The notes beneath the pieces are model-generated. The model saw nothing but the letters and a program-made list of their open reading frames with translations, had not been told where the DNA came from and made no database searches. Position numbers and translations under genes: made by a program. Below, piece after piece: positions 48,270-59,012 of a stretch of 64,000 bases of DNA; positions within the stretch are counted from its first letter, which is position 1; the number at the start of each line of letters is the position of its first letter. Location: assembly GCA_023105745.1 (NCBI GenBank), contig JALGQZ010000018.1, positions 13,268,273 to 13,332,272 of the forward strand, written 5' to 3'. Origin of the DNA: Austropuccinia psidii. Lineage: Eukaryota > Basidiomycota > Pucciniomycetes > Pucciniales > Sphaerophragmiaceae.

Positions 48270-50811
48270 TGCTCTTATTGACACTCTCAAACAAGAAAAT
48301 TTTGCTTGGTCCTCTGCAAGGGATTCTGAGGGACACATTACCTCCTTGTTTTTTACTCACCCCCTGGCCATAAAACTTCTTCATGGCTTTCCTCATGTCA
48401 TTCACATGGATTGTAATTATAAAACCAATTAGTAAAAAATGCCCCTTTTTCATATTGCTGGATTCAGCTCAACCAATAAGACATTTTCTGGGGCTTTTTG
48501 TTTGATGAAGAATGAAAATGAACCTTCAGTTCCTTGGGCATTAAATCAATACATAGAAAAGGTCATCAACAACACCAGTCTTGTTCCCCCTCCATTTATT
48601 GTTATTGACAGGGATCTGGCCTTGAAAAACTCTATTAAGAAGCTCTTCCCAGACTCCAAAGTCATGCTATGCATTTGGCACATCAACAAGGATGTATCTG
48701 CTCATTGAATGAAGAAAATTGGTCATGGAACTAATTTTGGAAATTTTATGGGCCTTTGGAATCAAGTAATATACTTCTTCACTTTATTTCACTTTTTTTC
48801 TTATTATTGACTTTATTTATGACTTTGGGATTAATTTCTCAGGTTATGTATTCATCCACTGAAGGGTCTTTCAAAGACAACTGGAAGAAGCTTCGAAAGC
48901 AAGTCAAAAATCCTGATGTCTTGCAATATTTGGAAAAGATATGGCTTTCTCTACAGGAGTATTATGTGCCAGCCTGGACCAACCACCATTGCCACCTGGG
49001 TGTGGGCTCCACCTCCAGAGTTGAAGGTGCCCATGCCATAGTTAAACTTTGGCTCCAAAGGTTCACTGGTACTATCCTGGAGGTAGTCAGGGCTCTCCAC
49101 ATGGCATTCAGAAAACAATTTATTGAAATAATCAACAGAATCTCCAAAGAAATGATTGTCCATGTCAAGAATTTTCCTCCACACATCTGTGCCCTCAATG
49201 GCAAGGTGTCTCATTATGCTGTTCAGATTGCCTTTGAAAATTTCAAAACAAAATTTCCTCCAAATGAAAAATGCACCAACAAATACAGCAATTATAAAGG
49301 CATTCCTTGCAAGCATAAGACCCAAAAGGCAGTTGCCAAGCGCCAAAGGCTTGAATTATCAGACTTCCATCCTCAATGGCATTTGAATATGCCTGTGAGG
49401 GTTTTTTAATTTCTTCTTATTATTATTTTTCTTATTAAATGATTTTATTTGTCATATTCTTCTCAGGCTGGTTTTCAAGGTGATGATCGAAGTGTTGAAA
49501 AAGAAAGAAAGAATGAAGCCAAGAAAATATTTGAAGACATTGGGGAAGACCTGTTTCAAAGACCAATAGCAGAAATCACCCCAATACTTCAACATTTTCA
49601 AGATGTTTTGAGTGGAAAAGTCCCATTTGATCAAATTACCAAGAGTCAAGAGGATGATAAATATTATGAAGACCCTCTAGAATGCAAGAATATCCGTGGA
49701 AGACCCCAAGGAGACAAGAATAAAAACAAAAGAGAACCTTCAAGATTTGAAATTATTGAAAGTCAATCCAAGAGAAGAGGAAGACCCCCCTCAAAAGTGA
49801 TGAGTGTAACAACGTCAAGATCCCAGTCAAATGTCCCCTCTCCAATTATGGAAGTGGACTCATCTGAAGATTCTGAGGACTCATTATCTAAATCCATCAG
49901 TTCATCAGATTCGCTACCCTCAGCAACTGAATTAAATAAATCAGAAGTAACCCTGAGAACGTCAAGACGATTGGCAATTGGAAGCAAAACCTCACAAAGA
50001 AAATCACACAAGCCTGCCACCAGTTTGAATATCTATGATGCAATTGACTTGACCTGTGAGCATTGTCAAAGCAATTATCACACAAGTGATGAATGCTCCA
50101 AGCTGTTTGTGAGTTTCTGATTCTTTTTAATGTAATTTTTTGTTGTTTATTTTGCTATTTATACATTTATGAACGCAATTTATCAGATAACTGGCTCAGA
50201 AGACTTTCCCAAGTTTATATTGAAATACACCTTCAAGGCCATCAATGATCATAGTGATGGAAACTGTGGCTACAGAACAGTATCCCACTTCATTTACAAG
50301 ACTCAAGATCAATGGGCTGATGTCAGAGGTGACTTGGCTGAAGAAATTCACCAAAATAAAGACCTTTATGAAGCCATGAACACCTTAATTCCCTCAGTCT
50401 CCTCTTATTTGGAAAGAATTGAATGGTATGAAGATGTTGGCCAGGCTCCAAAAAGCAAGTGGATGTCCATTCCTGACATGGGGGATCCAATTGCAAATAA
50501 GAATAAAACACCAGTTTTCTTTCATTCCACAGCCCAATCTTTTTCTTTTTTTCCCTTATTTCTGTCCTCCAAATTATAATCCCCCCATTTTCATCTGCTT
50601 CTTGAATAGTTGTGCTCATTTTGTTCCTTTGGACATTATCATTTCTAAAGTTTATCCAGTCCCCCCCATTACTGTAAACTGGGAGATTCATGCCCAAACA
50701 CAAGCCCTGGGGTGGGCTGATAAATTTAAGAAACACAGAATGTTGTATTTGTCCAATCTTCCTCCCCCCTCTCAGAAAAAACCCACTTTTTTGGAGGTTG
50801 ATTCTGATTGA

Positions 50812-51511
50812 ATTATTTTTTTATATACAATTTATGCCAATTATCCCCCTCCTCAGTCATATTTATTGCTTAAATCCCACCTCAGTCTCCTTTTTTTATC
50901 AAACATGTGGAGCTTTTGTACTTGAAAATAGTCATATTACACACAAGAAAAAAAACAGTTGAAAAAAACACTCATTGTGCCTTCACTTGTTGTCCCACCA
51001 AAAAAGATTTCCCAATTCATGAGCTTCTGGTTCTTTATTGTCCAGATTGAACCCTTCAACTTTTAAAAAAAATGAAGGAAATTCATAAGTGGGAAGTTAT
51101 TAAATCCACTTTTTAAAAATAGGCATATTACAATGACAGGAAAAAACATTTGAAAAAAACCCTTTTTGCACCTTCACTTGTCCCACCCAAAAAAATTCCC
51201 AAAATTATGGGACTCTGGTGCTTTATTCTTCACATTGAACCCTTCATTTTAAAAAAATGAAGGAAATTTATAAGTGGGAAGATTTCAAATGAATTTTTGA
51301 AAAAAATATGCCATTTTGGCATATTGGCCAAATTGGTGAAATTTGGAAAAAAAAATATTAAAAAAATTTGTGCTTATTGACATGCCAAGTCGGGAAAAAT
51401 ATGGCAAAAAACAATTAAAAAAATCCTCAAAACTGAGCCTGAGGAATTTTTCTTGAAAAATAAGGTCACTTACATGTTTTTACTAAAAGCTTACGTGTGT
51501 TTACCAACACC
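50812..51511 (+). repeat. 3' region of element F with an imperfect tandem repeat and the right TIR
   Basis: Two direct copies of a block of about 190 bp start with CATATTAC at about 50932 and 51122. Each contains a CCTTCACTTGT...CCCAMC block, a TTCTTTATT... block, and AATGAAGGAAATT-ATAAGTGGGAAG. The same module occurs once near the right ends of MITE-1 (about 53700-53810) and MITE-2 (about 58680-58785). It is therefore a conserved subterminal part of the family, possibly a transposase-binding array. The TIR occupies the last 60 bp. Confidence 0.75.
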
Positions 51512-53023
51512 CTTACAAAATAACTTGATAATAAAACATTATTAATAATTATATTAAATTAGAATTATTCTATTATTATTATAGTCACTGACAGTCATAA
51601 TAATAACAAATATTAACACTCCTGATGAGAAAATCATAGGTTATAAGTAACAATATTCAACCAGTTATAAGTAATTATAATGTTATTTTAAAAAGAAATT
51701 ATCACACACACTGCACGGAGAGAAATCTTCTAGAGGAACTCTAAATAAAAAAATAGAAATACAGAGAATACTTACTTATAGTATGTATTTAATACAATAA
51801 GCCAAACAAAAAATATATTATTGAATAATTTTTATCAGTGTAAGATATTCCAAAAATAAATATTGTTAAGGAAATAAACAATTTTTATGATATAAGGAAG
51901 ATTTAAGGACTTTTAGAAGAACTTGTGGATTTAAAAGATACTTGAAACAGCAATTTTATAATACAAAACTAAATATTGGTTATTAAAGCAATATAATATT
52001 AATTCTATGCTTTAATTTATCTAATTTACAGTTTGTAAAGAGTTAAAATACCTTAATAATCACTTCAAGAATATAGGACTTTATATATCATGCAATATTA
52101 CCTGTTTTAAAATACCTTATTGATTGAATGATGATGAAGGACAAAAACAGTGATGAAAATGCTTCATCTATTCATTCAGAACAGATCTCATCAAAAATAA
52201 TATATATAGAGGGTGTTCCCATATCAAAACTGAAAAACCACATTTAAAAGATAAGTTTCTTAACTTAAAGCAGCTTTTTTTTCATCTTAATTTAAAGTCA
52301 CCAGTGTTATTATTGACTCCAAGTAGCTTTAATCCTCAATTGAGATAATAATTTTAAGCTTTGAGATAAAATTCATTTATTATTATTAAATATTATCAAA
52401 TTTATAACCTGAAAACAAACTGTCAAGAAAAACTTCTTTTAAATAAGATTTTTAATTAATTATTATAAAAATCTTAATTTTCTTTAAGAATGATTAAAAG
52501 AGGTATTTTCATGCCTAAATAAAAAATAATCTTGCTGATGAAATATACTTAAAAATTTAATTTATACAAATATATAAGTCACTTATAAGATGGGTGAAAG
52601 CTTAAAGTCAATCCATTGAGAATCAGAATTTCTATAGATTTTTGAAATTATTGCTATTTTTCTATGTAAAAATAGCAATACACAGTAAAAATTCAATTTT
52701 GATAAGGTCCCAATTCTTTCAAGCTTATTTGTACTTAAATGAGCTTAGACAACTCTTAAGACCTTGATAAAAAGCCTGCATATAGGGATTTACCATTTGT
52801 CAGCTTGTAATTCCTGTCAAAAGGAGGGATAAACAAACTTACACTTTAATGCTCAATTAAATTTTAACCTTAAATTTTTAATAAGTTTTGTAATCCTTCA
52901 ATAGATGAAGAAAACTTTATTTGGGCACTTTAAGATCCCAAAACTTGGGTATCCTGCCGCTTTTTTCCTTTTTTACTTTCTCTCACTGTTTTGCATTAAT
53001 TTTGCGCTTTTATTTATTTAAAG
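51512..53023 (-). repeat. 5' LTR of A-minus, fragment 2
   Basis: Inverse of the central A LTR, with the conserved AGTCACTGACAG, TCTCATCAGGA and AAGCTTATTTG blocks. It is bounded by element F on the left and by MITE-1 on the right. Confidence 0.82.
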
Positions 53024-54063
53024 GGTTTTGGTAAACCCACTTAAAAAAATTGGTAAAAACATGTAAGCCCTCATGTTTTTTTACTAAAAATGTATGTGCT
53101 TTTTCCATCAATTTGTAAAAACATGTAAGGGGTGATTTTTAAATGAAATATGGCTATTTCTGCCATTTCTGATGCAATTGGTTCCATTAATGGCATTATC
53201 AATGCAATAAAGGGAATTATTAATGCCATAAATGGCATTTTTAATGCCACAAATGGAATTTTTAATGCCATAAATGGCATTATTAATCCCATCAATCGCA
53301 TTTTCAATTTCATTTTTGGAATTGTTGAGGCCATTCATTCCATTGTTAATGGCCTTAACAATGTCATTTTTGAGGCCATTTATGGCATTGTTAAATGCAT
53401 GAATGGCATAGTTGATGCCATACAATTCCATATATGAAATTTACAATGCTATTTATGGCACTGTTTTAGTTCCATTTATTCCAATGTTATCACCATAAAT
53501 GGCATCTGTATGTCATTCTTGATGCCGTTTATGGCATTATTATGTCATTTGTGATGCCATTTATAGCACTGTTAATTCCAGAAATGGAATTTTAAATTCC
53601 ACTCATAATAGATTAAATTTTGAATTCAATGAATGTCATAAATGGCATTTTCAATTTAATTAAAAAAATGAACAGAAAATGTGAAAAAAGGGACTTTTTG
53701 GGCTTAAAATTGTCCTGGAAAAAAAATCCCAAAATTTTGGGGTTCTGGTTTTTTATTCTCAAGATTTCTCCCTTTATTTTGAAAAAGAATTATGGAAATC
53801 TATAAGTGGGAACATGTTCAATGATTTTATTTTTCAAAAAATAGGCCAAAATGGAGAAATTGGGCAAAAAAATGGAAAGATTTGGGGACCTTCACATCCC
53901 ATGTTGAAAAAAATATGGCAAAAAAATTATAGAAATGCTAAAAACTCAAGCCTGGGAATTCTTCTTTCAAAAAAAGTCACTTATGTGTTTTGGCCATAAA
54001 TTGATAAAAACATGTAAGGGCTTACATGTTTTTACTAAAAGCTTATGTGTGTTTAACGACACC
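53024..54063. mobile_element. MITE-1: F-related non-autonomous TIR element (1.04 kb)
   Basis: The left end GGTTTTGGTAAACCC and the inverse of the right end GGTGTCGTTAAACACACATA match the TIRs of F. The flanking 10-bp sequences are TTATTTAAAG (53014-53023) and CTATTTGAAG (54064-54073), 8 of 10 identical. The host LTR continues cleanly on both sides. Internally it holds a 21-bp palindromic tandem repeat and the F subterminal module. No transposase is present, so it depended on another copy to move. Confidence 0.85.
53150..53620. repeat. Palindromic 21-bp tandem repeat inside MITE-1
   Basis: A degenerate unit of about 21 bp with the core ATGCCATAAATGGCAT (7-bp arms, 2-base spacer) is repeated through this stretch, most regularly at 53160-53430 and more loosely to 53620. 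Because the unit is palindromic and a multiple of three, both strands stay open. Plus reads NAINGII-like 7-residue repeats (53150-53437). Minus reads similar repeats in two frames (53071-53334 and 53108-53431). These look like products of repeat expansion rather than genes. Confidence 0.85.
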
Positions 54064-54519
54064 CTATTTGAAGTCATGAAAATTTAAATTGAGGTCACAC
54101 AGTATTCACATAGCCAATTTAATCAATATACACAACACCATAAATTTTAACTGAATTCATCTCAAGTTTCATAAGCCTTATGAAACTTCAAAATTAATTT
54201 TAAATTGAGCAATTTGAAAGTTCTATTAAAAATTGTTAAATTGTGTAACTATACTGTGAGATTCTTGAAAATTCCAATAACACTAGAGATTTCCGCTTCA
54301 AGGTATAGAACCCTATGGGTCTAACCTATGCTATTTATGGTGTAGGATCCAGAAACAAGACAATATTCATAAGTTTGTTTATCAAAAATAAATTTTTACT
54401 TACCTTTTATTATTTTTTTGTTTCAAATTAATTTGAAAAGTCTGTTTATGACTAAATAGAATGTAGGGAAAGTTATTTGTGGCCTTATTGGTAGATCATA
54501 AACACCTCACAGGCTCATA
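54064..54519 (-). repeat. 5' LTR of A-minus, fragment 3 (element start)
   Basis: Inverse of the first 450 bp of the A LTR, including the GC-rich motif near 54302-54330. It ends at 54519 with CACAGGCTCATA, a slightly mutated inverse of TGTGAGCC. This is the right outer edge of A-minus. Confidence 0.85.
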
Positions 54520-55184
54520 TAAAAGAATTCTAGCTTCAATAGATTACCATCAAGATTATATCACGTTTTCATTTCTGGAACAATAAATACAAATTTCAGA
54601 TATTATCTATTCCAAGGGACTCCAATTATGTGCTTCAATTAGCAATTACAGTCTCATACCTTTCTCCGAAAGCCAATAAATTAATCAAGAACCATATTTT
54701 AATTGAAATTAGAGCTATATCCTGGGTTTTAATACCTTTTGATCATATAGGTATGAAGTTCTCAATGGTGAAATACATTATTAAATCAAATAAATGTGTA
54801 ATGCAAACAAAAAATTAATTCCTGTTCATTTGGTCTGTTAATGGCTTCTTCATTACTATAATGCCTACTATAATTCGAAAATGCTCAATTAATAATATGA
54901 GCTTGGTGGAGATAATCATTTGCATTAAAATTTGGAAGATTTAATCTTTAAATTTATTATTTCCAGCTAAAAAGATGAACTTTCACAACCTGAATAAAAT
55001 AAAAAACCTGACCTATATCTGAGAAGATTCCAAGTATTCATTTAACATGGAATTGGAGTTTTGAAATTCAGGTGGTCATTACCTTGGGAGATTAAGAATT
55101 TCATTTGAAAATAGGGAAAAGTGAAGTACTTTGTAAATTGGGGAGGAAACTATTTATAATTACATTTTTCGTTGGCTCAAGTGC
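54520..55184. other. Sequence between two A-family insertions
   Basis: About 660 bp of AT-rich sequence with no supported gene. A plus-strand frame at 54630-54818 has no recognisable content. This may be original host DNA into which both A elements inserted. Confidence 0.35.
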
Positions 55185-56555
55185 TGTGAGCCATTAAGGT
55201 ATACTGAGCATACCGACAAGCTCAAAAATTAATTAACATTTTTTTTTTGTATTCAGTTGTAGACTCAAAAAACATATTTATTTACAAAATTGAATTGAAT
55301 TATTTTTAACTTTGTTATGTGTAAGAAAAGTTGAAAATATTATTTGATATTTTGATTCTACTCCAAAAATTACCTAGGGTAACCTCATAAGTCAATGTAA
55401 ACTAAAAGAATCTGTTTAGGAGCTATAGAAGGAACAGAATTTCTCTGAATTCTTGGGATAAATTAAGAAATTGTGTATTTCTTTATTCTTTACTTATTTT
55501 AAAACCATACCATGTAGCGGTTAATTTACAAAAAAATGTGTTACAATTAAATGGTTGTGTTTATTTAGTCAATTGGCTAAGGATTTTCTGTAAAGGTAGT
55601 AAATAAGGAAGAAGATCAGCTTGGAAGGATTCAGAACCATAATTATTAGTTTTAATAATCAAGAGAGGGGAAAGTCCCATACCAAGACAAAGTCAAAAGG
55701 GTCCAGTGTGCCCAAAACATTTGGATATAAAGTGATTCCAATAAGGTTTTCCTCTGTATAAAAGTATTTAAAAACTTAAATAAACTTGAAAATTGGACTT
55801 CAATTGAAAAATGAAGTTCAAGTGTGGTTAATTGCAAAATAAACAGAGATTTCAAGCTTCTAAGAGGATTGATCCCTCTTGAATGACTTTTGCTTAGATA
55901 TTTGACAACTTACAAATCTCAAATAGCCTTAAGCCTTATTTAAACCTTATCAAATGTTAAGGTTTGGTATACACTGCCAAATTCTGTGGACAAAAGCAAC
56001 CAATTAAAAAATTCATTAAAAATCCAAATCTTGATGGATTTTTCTGAAATTTTCACAAAATCTAGAGGATATTTCAGTTGGTGTATAAAGAAAAAAGAAA
56101 ATTAATTTTTTAAATTAATTTTTTTTGAGCTTACCCCTGGAATTAACCTCTTTAATTTTTATGGAAGATATAAAAAGAGATTTCAAAAAAATCAATTCAA
56201 AATTCAAATATTAATATTTTTTCTTTAAAATTTCTTTCTGAATTCTTAACATGAATATATTGAATAAAAATATCAATTTTGAAAAATTCAATCCATGATT
56301 AATATAGAAGAATGGGGATTAACTCTGCTTGTATTTAATAATAGCACTGGTAACTTCAAGTTAAGATTTAAAATAAGATTTATTGTGTTAGGAAGTCTAT
56401 CTTTAAGTATAATTTTTCAGTTTCAATCTGAGAGCCCCCTATATATATCTCATTTACTATTTCAGCTTCCCTTTCACTAATAATCTATCAATTTATCAGA
56501 AATTTCAATTTAGTAATATTTTACAAAATATAAAGTCTTATATAATTAAGAACAG

Positions 56556-59012
56556 GGCTTTGGTAAACCCATGTAAGAATTTTGGTAAAAACATGTACAG
56601 GGTTCCCTTGACCCATTTTCAACTATAATGAAGCCAGAAAAAACCTGCCAAAGCCCCCAAAAATACTTTTTTCAAAAACATGGAATTTTTTGATCACATA
56701 TATGAAATTTCTGATTCCATAAATAGACTATTAGTTCCACTATTGCCATGAACAGATTTTTTACTTTACTTACTGTGGGAACTCCTCTTGTGTGGGATTA
56801 AAATGAGGCAGTACCTCAAGGGGGAAATTACAGGTAACTAGTTTTGAATTACTAATAACTCCTGTAACAAAGGGTGGCAAGGGTGCATTGCCTGCCCCTT
56901 TTAAAATAATGAGGAAAATCTTCCTTGGATCTCACAAACCAAAATAAAATTAGTAAGTGGCTTTAAAACCATAGAAGGAAAAATTGGGAAGTCTCAGATC
57001 TGACCTATTCAATATATAATATCAAAATTAATGTTAGTGATTTTGGTTAAATTTGAGATTTTAATGAAATACTTGGCTGTATAATTTTTTATTTTTTAGT
57101 GAAATTTGGGTGAGTGGTTTCTTCTTTGTTACAAACATTTGGTAATATTAGCTATTTAAGGTGTTCAGAAGAATTTGATTAGTGTTGATAAAGGTAATTT
57201 TGTTAAGGTAAAGTTATAATAGAGTAAAATAATTTTTGAATGTTTGTGATTTTTTTAAAAAGTTGTTGATAGTAAGATAAATTTGTATTTGTTAAATTTG
57301 AGAGTTAAGATTCCTTGATATTGGATTTTTAAAGGGGTAAGTTAATCTTAAATCTTGATAAATGGTGTTAATTTTACTGGATAAAATATTTCAATAGAGT
57401 AGTAACCCTCATTTTGGGTACTGGATGATTTTATCTTTTGTAAGAATAAGATTCCACTGAGATTAGCTACTGGGAAATATTCAACACTATACTTCCCCTG
57501 AGCTTAGCTACAGGGCAAGTAAGCTTACTATAATATACTGGACTACCCTCCAGGTGAGGGATGAATAATTGCTATCCTTCTACTGTGCAGTGGATATAAT
57601 TTGCATTGGGGAGAGAGCCCCTATATTTATACCTTTTGGGAGCCCAGGGGGCCCTCCATGAAAGCTGTCTTTTTCCACTTTAATTCCTCTTGATTCCATC
57701 ATGTGACTTTGTTTTTGGTGGGGACTTTTATTTCATGGGTCAGGTGATTTAAGGTTTGGGGCTAAATGTTTCTCTTCACAGCCTCCATTAATCACATAAT
57801 GGTCTTTTGGTGAACTAGCTATTATGTGACATTCTTGGAATTTCCTTGCATGCATGAGGTGATTTCATTTTGGCTGAGGATTTTCCTTGTGCACAGCATT
57901 TTTTCTGTCACTTGATATGCTGTTTGTGGGTGTGGTATCACATGATGAACTTGTATTTCATTTACATACGTCATTATTAGGCTTGATAAAAGTGGCTGTG
58001 TAATTTATGCAGGTGTCCTGGCTGTTTTTCTTCTTTTTGAACTTTGCAATGAGGTCAGTTGATAATCTCTTGAACTGATGAATTTATGTATGCAGCCTGG
58101 TCTAACTAGTTTTGACTTGCATGAGGTGATAAGTGGTGTGAAGAATTTTGATGCCTTTTAAGGTTTCAAGTGGGGTTAATGTGTATATAAATGTGTTTAT
58201 TCTTGTGTCTGTGCTATAAATGACTTTCAGGAATTCCATGGAGTTGTTCTTTGAGTCATGTGACCTTTCCATGTTTAATGCAAGGTGGTTGTGTGATTCA
58301 TGCAGGTGTCATTTTCTTTCTGCATGAGTATGTGGCTATAGAGGGGTGTAAAGCTGGGTGAGGTGTGTAATTTAAAGGGTGGTACCTTATTTTTTGTAAC
58401 TAGTTTGCTATATGTAACTGGATTTTTTACATATGCATAATGAAATTGAAAAATTCATTTAAACACATACACTTCCCTTTGGTGCCTTTGCCATGGTATT
58501 ATGAATTAACTTGAGTTTCTTGCTTTAAAAGTGACCTTTTAGTGTAAAGTTTGACTGTAAGTCTACCTGTGGGTTGGATTGACTGCTGTTATGGGGTACT
58601 ATGAGCTTGAGCCTGTTGAAAAAAATGGTATGGAATACCACATTGAAACATGAACAAAAAAATATCCAAAAAAATATATTTTGCTCACACAAAAAAATTC
58701 TCAAAAAAATGTGCTTCTGGTTTTTCATTCTCAATATTCTCCCCTTGATTTTTAATAAACAATATGCAAATTCATGAGTGGGAAAATTTTTAATGAATTT
58801 TCACAAAAAATGGCCAATTTGAAGAAATCTGGAAAAATGAAAATTGAAAACATTTGGGGAGCTTTACAACTCATTTCAGAAATAATATGGAAAAAATCAA
58901 AAAATTCCTCAAAACCAAGCCTGAGAAATATCTATAAAAAATTGGGTTACTTACATATTTTGGCCATCAATTGGTAAAAGCACGGAAGGGCTTACATAAT
59001 TTCACCAGCACC
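56556..59012. mobile_element. MITE-2: F-related non-autonomous TIR element (2.46 kb)
   Basis: The left end GGCTTTGGTAAACCC and the inverse of the right end GGTGCTGGTGAAATTATG match the F and MITE-1 termini. Flanks TTAAGAACAG and TTAAAAATAT agree at 6 of 10 positions. The F subterminal module is near 58680-58785. The middle part (56774-58642) is less AT-rich than the rest and has no counterpart in F or MITE-1. No transposase frame is present. Confidence 0.75.
56774..58642 (+). mobile_element. Possible LTR-like insert inside MITE-2
   Basis: The stretch begins TGTGGGAACTCC and ends GGAATACCACA, a TG...CA pair with matching short inverted ends (TGTGG and CCACA). It has higher GC than its flanks and a TATA-like CTATATTTATACC near 57620-57634. 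These are features of a promoter-bearing LTR. However, the flanking bases (CTTAC and TTGAA) are not a duplication, and no second copy is present. It could equally be captured host sequence. Confidence 0.3.

Larger units (their letters stand above)
37940..50811 (+). pseudogene. MULE transposase with FAR1-type finger, DDE core, SWIM finger, AT-hooks and OTU domain (disrupted)
   Basis: Exon 1 is 37940-38453, continued after element E at 48275-48765. Exon 2 is 48843-49394, exon 3 is 49467-50108, exon 4 starts at 50187. Introns (48766-48842, 49395-49466, 50109-50186) are GT-AG and in phase 0. Domains in order: a FAR1/WRKY-type zinc finger (C46 or C47, C70, H94, H96); the DDE core, with Asp in MDCNYKTN (48409), Asp in VIDRDLALK (48607) and Glu in SRVEGAHAIVK (49023); a SWIM finger (GIPCKHK with an upstream Cys); two AT-hooks (IRGRPQG, RRGRPPSK); an acidic/serine stretch; a zinc knuckle, CEHCQSNYHTSDEC; and an OTU cysteine-protease domain (DGNC, Cys at 50265; His in AHFVPLD). 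Lesions are element E, TAG-TAA at 48430-48435, TGA at 48706-48708 and a one-base shift near 50550-50575. Confidence 0.85.
37333..51511 (+). mobile_element. Element F: autonomous-type Mutator-like (MULE) transposon with OTU domain, disrupted
   Basis: The ends are inverted repeats: left GGTTTTGGTAAAAACATAT, right (inverse) GGTGTTGGTAAACACACG. Both are followed by repeated GTAAG...ACTAAAA blocks. The flanking 10 bases, ATTATAAAAG (37323-37332) and CTTACAAAAT (51512-51521), agree at 7 of 10 positions; a 9-11 bp duplication is expected for MULEs. The single gene, on the plus strand, is a transposase of several exons (37940-50811). Retrotransposon E sits inside that gene. Two other elements in the window share these ends (53024 and 56556), so F defines a small family. 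Confidence 0.85.
15453..54519 (-). mobile_element. Element A-minus: nested and split A-family LTR retrotransposon (39-kb footprint)
   Basis: A second copy of the A family, on the minus strand, now spread over 39 kb by later insertions. Its 3' LTR is 15453-15892 plus 23331-25027 (summing to 2137 bp, the exact length of the A-plus 5' LTR). Its internal part runs 25028-37171. Its 5' LTR is 37172-37332, 51512-53023 and 54064-54519. Removing element D, solo LTR C, the solo LTR at 34560, element F, MITE-1 and an unidentified insert in integrase leaves about 10.9 kb, close to the 10,892 bp of A-plus. All coding parts are broken. Flanks are gaaac and taaaa, so a target duplication can no longer be shown. 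Confidence 0.85.

Noticed and set aside
53071..53437. Three overlapping repeat-protein frames on both strands in MITE-1
   Set aside because: All derive from a palindromic 21-bp tandem repeat whose length is a multiple of three; there is no sign of an independent gene.
53150..53620. CRISPR-like array because of regular short repeats
   Set aside because: Repeats are contiguous and degenerate with no unique spacers, in a eukaryotic transposon.
15448..54524. A target-site duplication for A-minus
   Set aside because: Flanks GAAAC and TAAAA match at only three of five positions, too few in AT-rich DNA.
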